Of a DNA stretch of 64,000 bases, positions 1-9,022 are shown piece by piece; the stretch's first letter is position 1, and every line of letters starts with the position of its first letter. Location of the stretch: the NCBI GenBank assembly GCA_016709575.1, contig JADJMM010000009.1:186001-250000 (forward strand). The letters run 5' to 3'. This stretch comes from Sphingobacteriaceae bacterium (lineage in GTDB: Bacteria; Bacteroidota; Bacteroidia; B-17B0; Aurantibacillaceae). The translations under genes and the position numbers were made by a program. The notes beneath the pieces are model-generated. The model was not told where the DNA came from. It saw only the letters and a program-made list of their open reading frames with translations, and did not search any database.

Positions 1-1192
1 CGTGCGTATAAGAACCTGCATGTGTTGCACGTGCAATTGATGAACCAACTACGTTACAAACTCCAACAATTGTTGCGCCTTTTGATTTTGCTAATTCAAT
101 TGCAGCAAGTGTATCTGCAGTTTCTCCACTTTGAGAAATAGCAATAATAATATCATCCGGATAAATAACAGGATTGCGGTAACGGAATTCGGAAGCATAT
201 TCAACCTCTACAGGAATACGCGCGAACTCTTCAAATAAATATTCGCCAACTAAACCGGCGTGCCATGATGTACCACAAGCAATAAATACAATGCGTTTTG
301 CATTTTTAAATTTCGCTTCGTGCTCAACAATACCACCTAGTTTTACTTCGCCTTTCTCTGCGTTTAATCTTCCACGCATACTATCTTTAACAGAGCGCGG
401 TTGCTCATAAATTTCTTTTAACATGAAGTGATCGTAACCACCTTTTTCAATCGCCTCTAATTCTATAGTTAATTTCTGAACGTATGGGGTAATCTCTTTA
501 TCTTTTAAGTTACGGATTTTTAATTCTTCACCGCGACGGATAATAGCAACTTGCTCGTCTTCTAAGTAAACAACATTTTTAGTGAACTCAACAATTGGAG
601 AAGCATCAGATGCAATAAAAAATTCATCAGTGCCAATTCCAATTACCATCGGACTTCCTTTTTTAGCAGCCACTAAAGTATTCGGATCGTTTTTATCCAT
701 CACTACAATGGAGTAAGCACCGATTACCTGATTAAGCGCCGCTAAAACAGCGTGACCTAATTTCATGTTTTCGTGTTGCTTAATATCTTCAATTAAATGA
801 ATAAGAACTTCAGTATCTGTTTGTGATAAAAATGTATGTCCGCGTTTTTTTAATCCTTCTTTAATGGCAGAATAGTTTTCGATAATACCATTATGAATAA
901 TTACTAAATCTTTTGTTTGAGAATAATGCGGGTGAGAGTTTACATCATTTGGTTCGCCATGCGTAGCCCAACGGGTATGACCAATACCCATATTTCCGGT
1001 AGTATCACTTGCGCTGGCAAAAGCTTCCAATTCACTAACTTTTCCTTTTCGCTTGTAAACATTTAAATCACCTTTTTTATTTAACAAGGCAACACCAGCG
1101 CTATCGTAGCCGCGGTATTCAAGGCGACGAAGGCCTTTGATTAAAATAGGGTAAACTTCACGGTTTCCTATATATCCAACTATTCCACACAT
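1..1192 (-). CDS. glmS: Glutamine-fructose-6-phosphate aminotransferase (isomerising), C-terminus outside window
   Basis: Makes glucosamine-6-phosphate from fructose-6-phosphate and glutamine, the first step to UDP-GlcNAc for peptidoglycan and LPS. The protein starts MCGIVGYIGN, so Cys2 would become the N-terminal nucleophile after Met removal. The glutaminase signature GHTRWATHGE lies at residues 71-80, and a SIS sugar-isomerase domain begins near residue 290 with ACGTSWHAG. About 397 codons are visible; the family has about 610, so the second SIS domain lies beyond base 1. The frame is open to the edge without an indel. It is the most 5'-placed gene in a leftward run with the following broken membrane gene. 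Identification is secure from the continuous N-terminal motifs. Confidence 0.96.
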   Translation of the reverse strand, partial: MCGIVGYIGNREVYPILIKGLRRLEYRGYDSAGVALLNKKGDLNVYKRKGKVSELEAFASASDTTGNMGIGHTRWATHGEPNDVNSHPHYSQTKDLVIIHNGIIENYSAIKEGLKKRGHTFLSQTDTEVLIHLIEDIKQHENMKLGHAVLAALNQVIGAYSIVVMDKNDPNTLVAAKKGSPMVIGIGTDEFFIASDASPIVEFTKNVVYLEDEQVAIIRRGEELKIRNLKDKEITPYVQKLTIELEAIEKGGYDHFMLKEIYEQPRSVKDSMRGRLNAEKGEVKLGGIVEHEAKFKNAKRIVFIACGTSWHAGLVGEYLFEEFARIPVEVEYASEFRYRNPVIYPDDIIIAISQSGETADTLAAIELAKSKGATIVGVCNVVGSSIARATHAGSYTH

Positions 1193-1255
1193 AATAAAGT
1201 CACAATTTAGTAGGGTAAATGTACAAATAATTCTTATTAAAATCCCGCTAAAAGT

Positions 1256-2788
1256 TTAATTAACGGCAATGGTATCGCCTACCGCATTTACCTTTGAAAT
1301 CTTTAACAGAAACGCATTGTTTTTAGAATACACTTTAAAGAAAATGCCTTTCGGATAGTTAAGAGAATCGAGAATTTCTGCACAGTTTTTTGTATTGACC
1401 GAATGAATTAAATTGCGTTGTGCGTGCCACATTAAAACGGGCGAAATGCCAACATTGGTAAATACTAATTCGTCTGGATGGGCATACTTTGCAACCGCCT
1501 CGCCCGTTAATTTTTGAAAATGTTTGTCCGTTTCATGGGTGTTTAAACGCAAATATTCTTGAGAGGAATAAAAAATAAAAGCAACGCAGAATAAAATAGC
1601 GAAGACCTGTGTTGTTTTTTTTGAAATATCTCCGGCATAAGAAAATATAACTGCAAAAAAATATCCCACAAACAAACAAACGGGAAGAGTCATTTTTAAG
1701 GCGGAAACATCGTGAATGGCTGTAAAATTAAAAAACACAAAATGATGTGTAATAACAGTTAAAGGAAAGAAGAGCCAAAGTGAGTATTGGTTCAAATTCA
1801 AACTTCACTTTTTTTGTTTTGAGATTTACCAAATACAACATTAAAAAGGCAAAGCCACAGAGTAGGGTGAAACTTCCCAAATAATTGTAGTTCGTTAAAT
1901 AATTACTGTAAATGGTTTTGTACGACTGTAAATTGTAAATACTGGTTCCGTCAATGGCAGTTTGTTCGTTAAAACCACTTCTGCTACTAAACTTTAATAA
2001 CGAATATTCTTTCAGAATATTAAAACCGGTGACACAAGAATATTGTAACACAGTTAATCCTAAAGATAAAATTGTTGCTGCGCTAATACTCAAAGCGTAT
2101 TTAGCATAAATTTTATTCTTAAGCGATTTGAAAATAAAAATCAATAGTATAAAGAACGCAACAAAAAGAGCTAACCACTCGGTATAGATTCCTAAAAATG
2201 CAAGGAAGAATAAGAGCAAAATGTTTTCGTTGTCTTTGTTTCCGGTTGTTGAAGGATAGAGAGAAAAACATAAATCGATCCTAGAACAAAGACATGCACT
2301 AAGCTATCTGCGAAATAAAAATTACCATGAAACCAAAGATTTCCGGTAGCAAAAACATAAAAACAAAACGCAACGTAAGCGGGAATAAAGTAATCTTCAC
2401 TTAAACGTTTCTTGCTGAATTTATAAACGATTAAGAAAATAAGTAAAGCGCAAATAAAATGAATCAGCAAACTAAAGATCCGTATTCCCCCAATAGAAGC
2501 GTCTTGACCGGTAATTTTGAAAACGAAGTAAGGCAGAATAAAACTGAACGGAGGATATGACACATAATAAGTATAACCTTCTTTATCCTTTACTCCACCT
2601 AATGAATTTGTGATTTTATCAGGGGGATTATTGAAAGTCCATACAGGCGAAAAATAGTGATTCGCAATTCCATTTTGTTCCCAAACACTCAATGTGGTAA
2701 GCACATGGCCCGTTTGCCATTCTTGTTGACGTGTTAAAGGAGATTTTAAATTAGAGTAACGTATTGCAATAGAAATTGCAAACAGCAC
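1256..2788 (-). pseudogene. Multi-pass membrane protein, GT-C glycosyltransferase-like, broken by two frameshifts
   Basis: Three collinear fragments (2788-2192, 2219-1728, 1801-1256) form one protein of about 500 aa; the two frame changes, near 2200 and 1800, cancel. The first fragment has a luminal-type loop (residues about 10-75) with YPPFSF before a run of hydrophobic helices, the middle is almost entirely transmembrane, and the last fragment has three helices followed by a soluble tail. This topology resembles dolichyl-phosphate-mannose mannosyltransferase/ArnT-type GT-C enzymes, but I see no decisive catalytic motif, so the substrate is unknown. The in-frame start at 2788 is GTG; an in-frame stop and an A-run just upstream suggest the true start is earlier and also affected by an indel. 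It could be an intact gene with sequence errors. Confidence 0.55.
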
Positions 2789-2846
2789 TAAAAGTAAAGC
2801 GAGATTAATATTTTTTTACTGAACAGTCTTTTGTTTCAACAAAATT

Positions 2847-4373
2847 CTAACCAATCATTTTTAAAAAGCCAACTTCCTTATCAGTTAAGAAACGCCATTT
2901 AGCTCTCGGTAAATCTTTTTTGGTGAGTCCTGCAAAAACTACGCGATCTAATTTTATCACCTCGTAGTCTAAATGTTCAAAAATACGACGAACAATTCGG
3001 TTACGTCCGCTATGCACTTCAATGCCTAATTCTTTTTTGTTGCCGTTAATGTATGATAATTCATCAGGCTTAATAAAGCCGTCTTCTAGGTCAAAACCTT
3101 CAGTCAATTTTTCGTAATCTTCGGCTTTTAAATTTTTATCAAGCGTAACTTGATAAACTTTTTTAATGCCAAATTTTGGATGCATTAATTTTGTGGCCAG
3201 TTCACCATCATTGGTAAACAACAACAATCCTGTAGTATTTCTGTCTAAACGACCAACAGGATAAACACGTTCTTTACAAGCGCCGGCAATTAATTCCATT
3301 ACGGTTTTGCGTTCTTGTGGATCGTCGGTTGTAGTGATATAATCCTTTGGTTTGTTTAACATCAAATAGATTTTCTTTTGATGACGTAAAGTTTCTCCTG
3401 CATAAGTTATTTTGTCGGTTTGACCAACTTTAAAACCCATTTCAGTAATTACTTTTCCGTTAACGCTAACAGTTCCCGCTTTAATTAAATCATCTGCTTC
3501 TCTGCGTGAACAAATTCCTGCGTTAGATAAATATTTATTTAAACGTGTTAAGCCATCCGGGTTTGGCAAAAAGTCATCACTGTTGTGATTTGATTTTTTT
3601 GCACCTCTTGGTTTAAACTTTCTTCTTTTTTCACCATCCTTATTAAACGATTTTTTTTCTCCATCACTATCATCACGCTTTTTGTAAAATGGTTTTTTAT
3701 CATCGCTGTCACGGTAGCTGCGTTTTTCGCCTCCATCATCTTCTCTTTTACGGAACGGTTTTTTGTCATCGTTACCGAAAGATTTCTTTTTGTCTCTATC
3801 TCCGAAACTTCTTTTCTCACTGAAACCTTTATCGTCACCAAACTTTTTACGGAACGGTTTTTTCTCTCCATCATCTTCTCTTTTGCGGAATGGTTTTTTG
3901 TCATCACTGCTGAAAGATTTCTTTTTGTCTCTATCTCCGAAACTTCTTTTTTCACCAAATCCTTTATCGTCACCAAACTTTTTACGGAACGGTTTCTTTT
4001 CACCATCATCATCTCTTTTACGAAATGGTTTTTTATCGTCACTACCGAAAGATTTTTTTCTATCTCCAAAACTTCTTTTTTCACCAAATCCTTTATCCCC
4101 GCCAAACTTTTTACGGAATGGTTTTTTATCATCGCTACCTCGATAGCTGCGTTTTTCGCCACCATCATCATCTCTCTTTTTGTAAGGTTTGTCAAATTTT
4201 TTATCGCCCCCTGAGCTTCTATCACTTTTATCAAAACGGGGTTTGCCCGATCTTGATGAAGAACTTTTTGAGTCGTATGGTTTTTTATCGTCAGATTCCT
4301 TTTTGCCGGTTTTAAACGAAGGCTTTTTACCCGAAGAGCGGGGTTTACTAAAGCGGTTATCAGATTTTCGCAT
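2847..4373 (-). CDS. RNA pseudouridine synthase, RluB/RsuA family, with long charged N-terminal extension
   Basis: A 508-aa protein whose C-terminal 235 residues are a complete RsuA/RluB-type enzyme converting a specific rRNA uridine to pseudouridine. An S4 RNA-binding domain begins near residue 275 (LTRLNKYLSNAG), and the catalytic motif GRLDRNTTGLLL lies near residue 374 with the active Asp in GRLD. A late SGRNRIVRRIFEH motif matches the family. The first 270 residues are low complexity, made of Lys, Arg, Asp, Gly, Phe and Ser in repeats of about 45 residues; they probably form a disordered, RNA-binding tail. Such tails are common on this enzyme in Bacteroidota, from general knowledge. The start is ATG at 4373. 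The family is clear; the exact rRNA target (RluB-type 23S) is inferred. Confidence 0.9.
   Translation of the reverse strand: MRKSDNRFSKPRSSGKKPSFKTGKKESDDKKPYDSKSSSSRSGKPRFDKSDRSSGGDKKFDKPYKKRDDDGGEKRSYRGSDDKKPFRKKFGGDKGFGEKRSFGDRKKSFGSDDKKPFRKRDDDGEKKPFRKKFGDDKGFGEKRSFGDRDKKKSFSSDDKKPFRKREDDGEKKPFRKKFGDDKGFSEKRSFGDRDKKKSFGNDDKKPFRKREDDGGEKRSYRDSDDKKPFYKKRDDSDGEKKSFNKDGEKRRKFKPRGAKKSNHNSDDFLPNPDGLTRLNKYLSNAGICSRREADDLIKAGTVSVNGKVITEMGFKVGQTDKITYAGETLRHQKKIYLMLNKPKDYITTTDDPQERKTVMELIAGACKERVYPVGRLDRNTTGLLLFTNDGELATKLMHPKFGIKKVYQVTLDKNLKAEDYEKLTEGFDLEDGFIKPDELSYINGNKKELGIEVHSGRNRIVRRIFEHLDYEVIKLDRVVFAGLTKKDLPRAKWRFLTDKEVGFLKMIG
3640..4200 (-). repeat. Imperfect coding tandem repeats (about 135 bp unit) in the pseudouridine synthase extension
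   Basis: The region encodes roughly three copies of a 45-residue block containing DDKKPFRKR, GEKKPFRKKFG and GFGEKRSFGDR. DNA copies are highly similar, for example the stretches starting near 3770 and 3905. Because the repeat is purine-rich on one strand, several long open frames appear in other frames here; they are by-products of the composition and not genes. Copy number is likely to vary between relatives. Confidence 0.85.
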
Positions 4374-4387
4374 GCCGCAAAGGTAAG

Positions 4388-4753
4388 CTACTTAGCAATA
4401 GGATAAAAGGCATCGGGTAAATGTTTTATGATGACCTTGTTATTTTCCCTTAAAACACTGATAATATCGAATCTTGATTCGAGGTTAAGGTCTTTTTCGG
4501 TGATATAGTAATTGGCTGCTTTTATAATAAAACGCTGTTTTTTAAGAGTTACCCCGTCTTCAGGGTCGCCATGGCTCTCATTTAATCGTGTTTTTACCTC
4601 TACAAACACTAAAATACCATCAATTTTGGCAATAATGTCGATTTCCAGCTTCATAAATCGCCAATTCGCCTCTAAAATGGTATAACCCTTTTCTTTGAGG
4701 AATGCCAAGGCTAATTCTTCGCCCCAATCACCTTTATCTTTATTATTGCCCAC
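4388..4753 (-). CDS. yraN: YraN/UPF0102 family endonuclease-like protein
   Basis: A 121-aa protein of the YraN family, a compact restriction-endonuclease-like fold often found near Holliday-junction and replication genes. The hallmark pattern is visible: KGDWGEELALAFLKEKGY near the start, then EIDIIAKIDGILVFVEVKTR (D and ExK nuclease-type residues, about 37-56), then the basic KKQRFIIKAANYYI helix. Length equals the family norm. The start is GTG at 4753; no in-frame ATG fits the family N-terminus better. It sits 14 bp upstream of the pseudouridine synthase on the same strand and may be co-transcribed. Its true biochemical activity in cells is unproven for the family. Confidence 0.9.
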   Translation of the reverse strand: MGNNKDKGDWGEELALAFLKEKGYTILEANWRFMKLEIDIIAKIDGILVFVEVKTRLNESHGDPEDGVTLKKQRFIIKAANYYITEKDLNLESRFDIISVLRENNKVIIKHLPDAFYPIAK

Positions 4754-4784
4754 TATTTTTATACGTAAATAAAAATTTATACTT

Positions 4785-4796
4785 TAGTATTCTGTA
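4785..4796 (+). promoter_or_regulatory. Possible -7 element of a Bacteroidota promoter
   Basis: TACTTTAG in the gap before the gene starting at 4808 matches TAnnTTTG in seven of eight positions and is placed about 15 bases before the ATG. No convincing -33 TTTG was confirmed, so this is a weak call based on consensus from general knowledge. Confidence 0.3.
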
Positions 4797-4807
4797 AAAT
4801 TATAAAT

Positions 4808-5446
4808 ATGTTTAAAATAAAAGCAGTATTAGTTGGATTAGTAGCTCCGGTTTTAATGAGCGCACAGTCTTTTACCGGATCAATAGAGTTTAAATACTTT
4901 ACCACAAAAGACACCACCATTAACATTTATAACATTAAGGATAAGGCTGTAAAGCTTGACCAGTTTGGTAAAAAAACGGGTGCTGTTGAAGGTAGCTTTG
5001 TGTTTGACCTAGCGGCTAACACTATTAAGTTTGTGAATCCAAAGCGTAAGGTTTGGGGTGAGCACAAAAGTGATACGCCTCCTATTTTAAAAGGTGTTTG
5101 TGAATCCACTAAAACTAAAAACACAAAAACTATTCAAGGTGTAAAGTGTAATGAGTTCGTTGTAAAAAACACAGAAGAGAATACTGTAATTAGTTATTGG
5201 ATTGCTGGTGGTAAATACGAATTCTTTGCACCATTAGTTAAATTATGGAACCGTAAGGATAAACAAAGTATTTATTTCAATAACATTAAAGATTTACCTG
5301 CTGGTGCAATGCCTATGTTATCGGAAGAAAAACAAATTAGCGATGGTAAATTGGTTACACGTTTAGAAGTAACTAAAATCACTAAAGGTGGAGTTGACGA
5401 AGCTAAATTAGCAGTGCCTGCAGATTACAAAAAATTCGAACAATAG
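4808..5446 (+). CDS. Exported protein of the DUF4412 type, function unknown
   Basis: A 212-aa protein with a signal peptide (about residues 1-19, ending in MSAQS) and a soluble beta-rich body. The pattern of a FTGSIEFKY opening, a KGVCESTKTKNTK segment and a GVKCNEFVV core resembles periplasmic or outer-membrane-associated DUF4412 proteins of Bacteroidota; I recognise the type but no function is established. Two cysteines (in KGVCE and VKCNE) lie about 18 residues apart and could pair. It starts a short rightward unit with the small membrane protein that begins five bases after its stop. The start is ATG at 4808. Confidence 0.7.
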   Translation: MFKIKAVLVGLVAPVLMSAQSFTGSIEFKYFTTKDTTINIYNIKDKAVKLDQFGKKTGAVEGSFVFDLAANTIKFVNPKRKVWGEHKSDTPPILKGVCESTKTKNTKTIQGVKCNEFVVKNTEENTVISYWIAGGKYEFFAPLVKLWNRKDKQSIYFNNIKDLPAGAMPMLSEEKQISDGKLVTRLEVTKITKGGVDEAKLAVPADYKKFEQ

Positions 5447-5450
5447 AAAT

Positions 5451-5726
5451 TTGAACCGCGCCACGCGCATAGTTATATTAATAGTGCTGGCCGTTTATTC
5501 AACGGCCGGTTCTGTTATGGGCCAATGCGCTATGTGTAAACAAGCGGCTTCAAGTAGTTTAGATAAAGACCCAACGTCATTAGCTAAAAATTTAAACACC
5601 GGTATTTTATACCTGATGGCAGTGCCTTATATTTTAATTGCTTTTATATTTAGGAAACAACTGGTAGCACTATGGCGCAGTTGGAGAGGTACACATCAAG
5701 AAGCTCAGGGCGACGAAACTATTTAG
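5451..5726 (+). CDS. Small membrane protein with CxxC motif, function unknown
   Basis: A 91-aa protein starting at TTG 5451, four bases after the preceding stop, so probably translationally linked to it. It has an N-terminal hydrophobic segment (about residues 7-24), a QCAMCKQAA segment with a CxxC motif, a second helix (about 50-66) and a basic then acidic tail. Proteins with this layout and CAMCK motif are widespread in Bacteroidota without assigned function (general knowledge). The 3' end overlaps the convergent rhodanese gene by eight bases. The CxxC could bind a metal or act in thiol exchange, which is inference. Confidence 0.65.
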   Translation: MNRATRIVILIVLAVYSTAGSVMGQCAMCKQAASSSLDKDPTSLAKNLNTGILYLMAVPYILIAFIFRKQLVALWRSWRGTHQEAQGDETI

Positions 5727-6108
5727 TAACTGTTTCTAAACCTTTTTTCTTCCACTCATCAAAACCTTTTTCAAGATGAATAACGTATGAGAAGCCTTGC
5801 TTTTCCATTAGTTCAACAGTTTGGCTGCTTCGGCCACCGCCAGCGCAATAGATAAGGTAAGTTTTATTGTGATCGAGCTTTGTAATTTTTTCTTCGCCGT
5901 CTTTTGCTAAAAAATCTATTTGAATGGCACCTTTAATCATGCCTTTACTTTTTATTTCATCATCGGTACGTAAATCAATGATAACACCTTTTTTTTCATC
6001 AATGTGTTTTTTAAATGTGACTGCATCTACGTTTTCAACTTTAGTTTTATTTTGTGCAAAAACAGAAAAGGTTAAAACTAATAAGGCTAAGGTGATTAAT
6101 TGTCTCAT
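5719..6108 (-). CDS. Exported rhodanese-like domain protein
   Basis: A single-domain rhodanese of 129 aa with a signal peptide (residues 1-19, ending VFAQN). Rhodaneses transfer sulfane sulfur or bind thiols through an active-site cysteine loop; here the loop is CAGGGRS, near residue 93, with the Cys and the closing Arg both present. An upstream in-frame extension to 6198 exists but would put 30 non-conserved residues before a clean signal peptide, so the ATG at 6108 is preferred. The gene is 22 bases downstream of the RsmB-like gene on the same strand and may be co-transcribed with it. The substrate is unknown. Confidence 0.85.
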   Translation of the reverse strand: MRQLITLALLVLTFSVFAQNKTKVENVDAVTFKKHIDEKKGVIIDLRTDDEIKSKGMIKGAIQIDFLAKDGEEKITKLDHNKTYLIYCAGGGRSSQTVELMEKQGFSYVIHLEKGFDEWKKKGLETVTK

Positions 6109-6130
6109 GATAATTTTTTTATAAAGGTAA

Positions 6131-7173
6131 TTATTTCTTTTTAATAAGGGACATGTAAAAACCGTCGAAGCCTTCGCTTGGGTATATGGTTTTATCATTT
6201 ATTAACTCAAATGCACCGTTTTGTTCTTCTATAAATTTCATCACCTGCATTTCGTTTTCTGATGGTAAAATACTGCAAGTAGAGTAAACCATTAACAATA
6301 AACGATCGGCATGATTTCGCAATTGTTCAATAGTTTTATCAGCAACAATTACTTGCGCTTCAATGTTATTCGCCCCGGCGCGTTTAGCGCGTTTGCGTAA
6401 ATTTTCTAATTTCCAATCTTCAACATCTAAAGCAATTATTTTTCCTTTGTTTTGCATGATTGCAGAAAGGTGTAATGTTTTTCCGCCACCTCCGGCACAA
6501 GCATCAATTACTTTTTGTCCGGGTTCAGCTTTTAAAAATGGAGCAATTAATTGCGAACCCGCATCCTGAACTTCAAACAAACCTTCTTTAAATAATTCGG
6601 ATGTAAAAATATTCTGACGTTTACGTAATTGAATGGCGTTTTCAAAACATTTAAATCGTCTACCTCAATTTCTGCAGCTCTGAACTTTTTTATGAGCTCC
6701 GATTTTTTTATTTTCAATGTATTTGTGCGCAACACAACCCCTGCTTCTTCGTTTAAAGCTACCGCTTCCTTTAGCCATTTTTCTTTTCCTAATTCGTTTT
6801 CACAAATTTGCCAAAGCGCATCGGGATACGAATGTAAAATAGCAGGATTAGTAATTCCTTTCTTTTTTATTTCAAAAGGTTTAGTATTTATAGTTTGAAA
6901 ATCGGGCCACTCCGGAAAAGCAATTCCTTTTTCAAAAAAATAAGCAGCAATAATAAGATTGAAACTTTTTTCAGTATCTGCTATGTAGGATAAGAAGCGG
7001 AACTGTCTCGTAATATCATAAACCGTTTCAGCAATAAATTTGCGGTCGCGAGAACCCCATTTCGGATTAGCTTTAAAGATTTTTTCAAGTACGCGGTCGG
7101 AATATTTATTATCCAGAACAATTTGTTTAAGACAGGTAATAACAGCTTCAACAAGGGGCTTATGTAATTTCAT
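6131..7173 (-). pseudogene. RsmB/NOP-type tRNA/rRNA (cytosine-5) methyltransferase, frameshifted and internally deleted
   Basis: Two collinear fragments encode an RsmB-like enzyme that would methylate C5 of an rRNA cytosine using S-adenosylmethionine. The N-terminal part (from ATG 7173) is the NusB-like region, and the C-terminal part carries the SAM-binding DACAGGGGKT and the motif VI catalytic STCSI. A frame change lies near 6640, where the sequence should continue NAIQLRKRQNIFTSELF in another frame. In addition the segment that normally holds the DxPC motif IV and the linker after it is missing: ADRLLL is joined directly to MVYSTCSI near 6290. About 45 residues are lost in frame. Even with the frameshift corrected the enzyme would lack one of its two conserved cysteines. 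Confidence 0.8.
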
Positions 7174-7265
7174 TATAATGTAAAACTACGAAAAGCCTTT
7201 GGTATACAAAAATCCAGCTCTTGTATACAAGTACAACTCTTAGTTAAAATCTTAGTACTTTTACT

Positions 7266-8192
7266 ATGATGAATACCAAGCTCGTTTCGTTTTTATTACA
7301 ATTGGTGTTGTGGTTCCTGTTTTTGGGAGCGCCTTTTATTAGCAACCCTGAACATTTTCAGCATGGAGGCGCCGTATGGGGTTTCGCTAAACGGCATTTA
7401 CTATATGTTATCTTTTTTTACTTCAATTATTTTTATCTGATCCCGGTAACATTAAAGAAGAAAGGATTAAGAGCCTATTTAATTTTTATTTTAGTAAGCA
7501 TAGTGCTGGTATTCTTCGGCGCTCTTTTGGCTGAACCCAGATTTATACATAATGGGTTTTCACCACGAATGTTAATGGGTTTTGTGACTATCATACAAGT
7601 ATATGCAGTAAGTACAACATTCAGATTAGTTTTAGATTATATAAACCAACTAACAGCACAAAAGGAGCTGGAAAAACAAAATCGTTTTGCTGAGGTTAAC
7701 TTTTTGCGGTCGCAAATTAATCCTCATTTTTTATTCAACACTTTAAATAATATAAATGCGTTAATTCGTTTACGTCCTTTTGAAGCCGAGAAAGCTATTG
7801 GCAGTTTGTCGGATTTAATGCGCTACATGTTAAATACAAGCAAACTAGAAAAGGCAGAGCTGGGAAAAGAAATGGCATGCATAACGAATTATATTGAACT
7901 GCAAAAACTACGCTTATCAAAGGATTTTAATTTGAAATACGAAATCAACATTAAAGATGAATCAGTGTTTATAGAACCTTTATTGTTAATTGGATTTATT
8001 GAGAACACGTTTAAACATGGCGTTTCGGGTGCTGACGATGATTTTATTGAGATTAGGATTATAAGTGATTCAAAACAACTACAACTTAATGCGCGAAATA
8101 AAATCCATCAGTCGTTAAACATAAGCGATATTGTTTCGGGGGTTGGTTTAGACAATATAGAGATTGCAGTTATGTTATCCGGGAAAGTATAG
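7266..8192 (+). CDS. LytS/YehU-type sensor histidine kinase, C-terminal frameshift
   Basis: A sensor kinase of the His_kinase/LytS type. Four transmembrane helices occupy about residues 8-130, followed by a coiled linker and the phospho-acceptor motif SQINPHFLFNTLNN near residue 155. The ATP-binding half has PLLLIGFIENTFKHG and GVGLDNI. After GVGLDNI the frame shifts near 8160: the other frame continues with a normal family ending (CYPGKYSIELQTDK through DICLKLDL) to a TGA at 8250. With that correction the stop overlaps the ATG of the response regulator as ATGA, the usual arrangement for a coupled pair. The signal sensed is unknown. Confidence 0.88.
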   Translation: MMNTKLVSFLLQLVLWFLFLGAPFISNPEHFQHGGAVWGFAKRHLLYVIFFYFNYFYLIPVTLKKKGLRAYLIFILVSIVLVFFGALLAEPRFIHNGFSPRMLMGFVTIIQVYAVSTTFRLVLDYINQLTAQKELEKQNRFAEVNFLRSQINPHFLFNTLNNINALIRLRPFEAEKAIGSLSDLMRYMLNTSKLEKAELGKEMACITNYIELQKLRLSKDFNLKYEINIKDESVFIEPLLLIGFIENTFKHGVSGADDDFIEIRIISDSKQLQLNARNKIHQSLNISDIVSGVGLDNIEIAVMLSGKV

Positions 8193-8246
8193 TATAGAGT
8201 TACAAACCGACAAAGCTATTTATGATATTTGTTTGAAATTAGATTT

Positions 8247-8939
8247 ATGACAGAACTGAAGTGTATAGCTGTTGATGATGAACCTTTAGCCTTAGAATTA
8301 ATTTCTGATAACATTAAACGTGTGCCATTTTTGAAATGTGTAGCTACTTTTAATTCAGCCGAAAAGGCAAAAGAACATTTAAAAACAAATAAAGTAGATT
8401 TGATATTTTTAGATATACAAATGCCCGGCTTAAGCGGTGTTGAATTTGCAAAAACAATTAATGACACCATGATAATTTTTACAACGGCTTATGATGATTA
8501 TGCTGTTGAAGGTTTTGAAGTTGCTGCCGTGGATTATATTTTAAAGCCAATAATGTTTCCGCGTTTCGAGAAAGCTTGTTTAAAAGCAAAAACGTTTTGG
8601 GAATTACAACAACAATCAGGCGTGGCAGAACAAAGTATTACTATACGTTCAGAACATAGAACCATTAAATTGCTTTTAAAAAACATACTTTATATAGAAG
8701 GCTTAAAAGATTATGTAAAAATTTATACGGATGATAACGACAGGCCCTTATTAACACGTACAAATTTAAAAGGTATGGGCGATCAATTACCAAACAAACA
8801 ATTTATGAGGGTCCATAAATCTTATATCGTTAACCTCAACAAAGTAACCGGCACAAGTACAGATGTTGTTTTGCTTTCTAAAATAGAAATTCCACTTGGG
8901 GAGTCTTATAAGGCTGAAGTGAAGGATCATTTCAAGTAA
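8247..8939 (+). CDS. LytTR-family response regulator
   Basis: A 230-aa response regulator paired with the upstream LytS-type kinase. Receiver residues 1-115 include acidic DDEP at 10-13, the phosphorylated Asp56 in FLDIQMPG and Lys in DYILKPI. A LytTR DNA-binding domain follows from about residue 130, with LKNILYIEGLKDYVKIY and FMRVHKSYIVNL. The ATG at 8247 is chosen over the one at 8229 because MTELKCIAVDDEP is the standard family N-terminus and because it overlaps the corrected kinase stop as ATGA. LytTR regulators bind direct repeats; I did not identify a target site. Confidence 0.92.
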   Translation: MTELKCIAVDDEPLALELISDNIKRVPFLKCVATFNSAEKAKEHLKTNKVDLIFLDIQMPGLSGVEFAKTINDTMIIFTTAYDDYAVEGFEVAAVDYILKPIMFPRFEKACLKAKTFWELQQQSGVAEQSITIRSEHRTIKLLLKNILYIEGLKDYVKIYTDDNDRPLLTRTNLKGMGDQLPNKQFMRVHKSYIVNLNKVTGTSTDVVLLSKIEIPLGESYKAEVKDHFK

Positions 8940-9022
8940 TTTTAGTATATTATTATAGCCTGTTTATATACAAGTCTTTTTTTTATGCGATACTTCTCAT
9001 ATTTTAGATTAAAATTTAAATC

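Noticed and set aside
3548..4315. Several long ORFs on both strands in other frames of the pseudouridine synthase tail
   Set aside because: They come from the purine-rich tandem repeat and have the same low-complexity pattern in each frame; no family feature or start context supports them.
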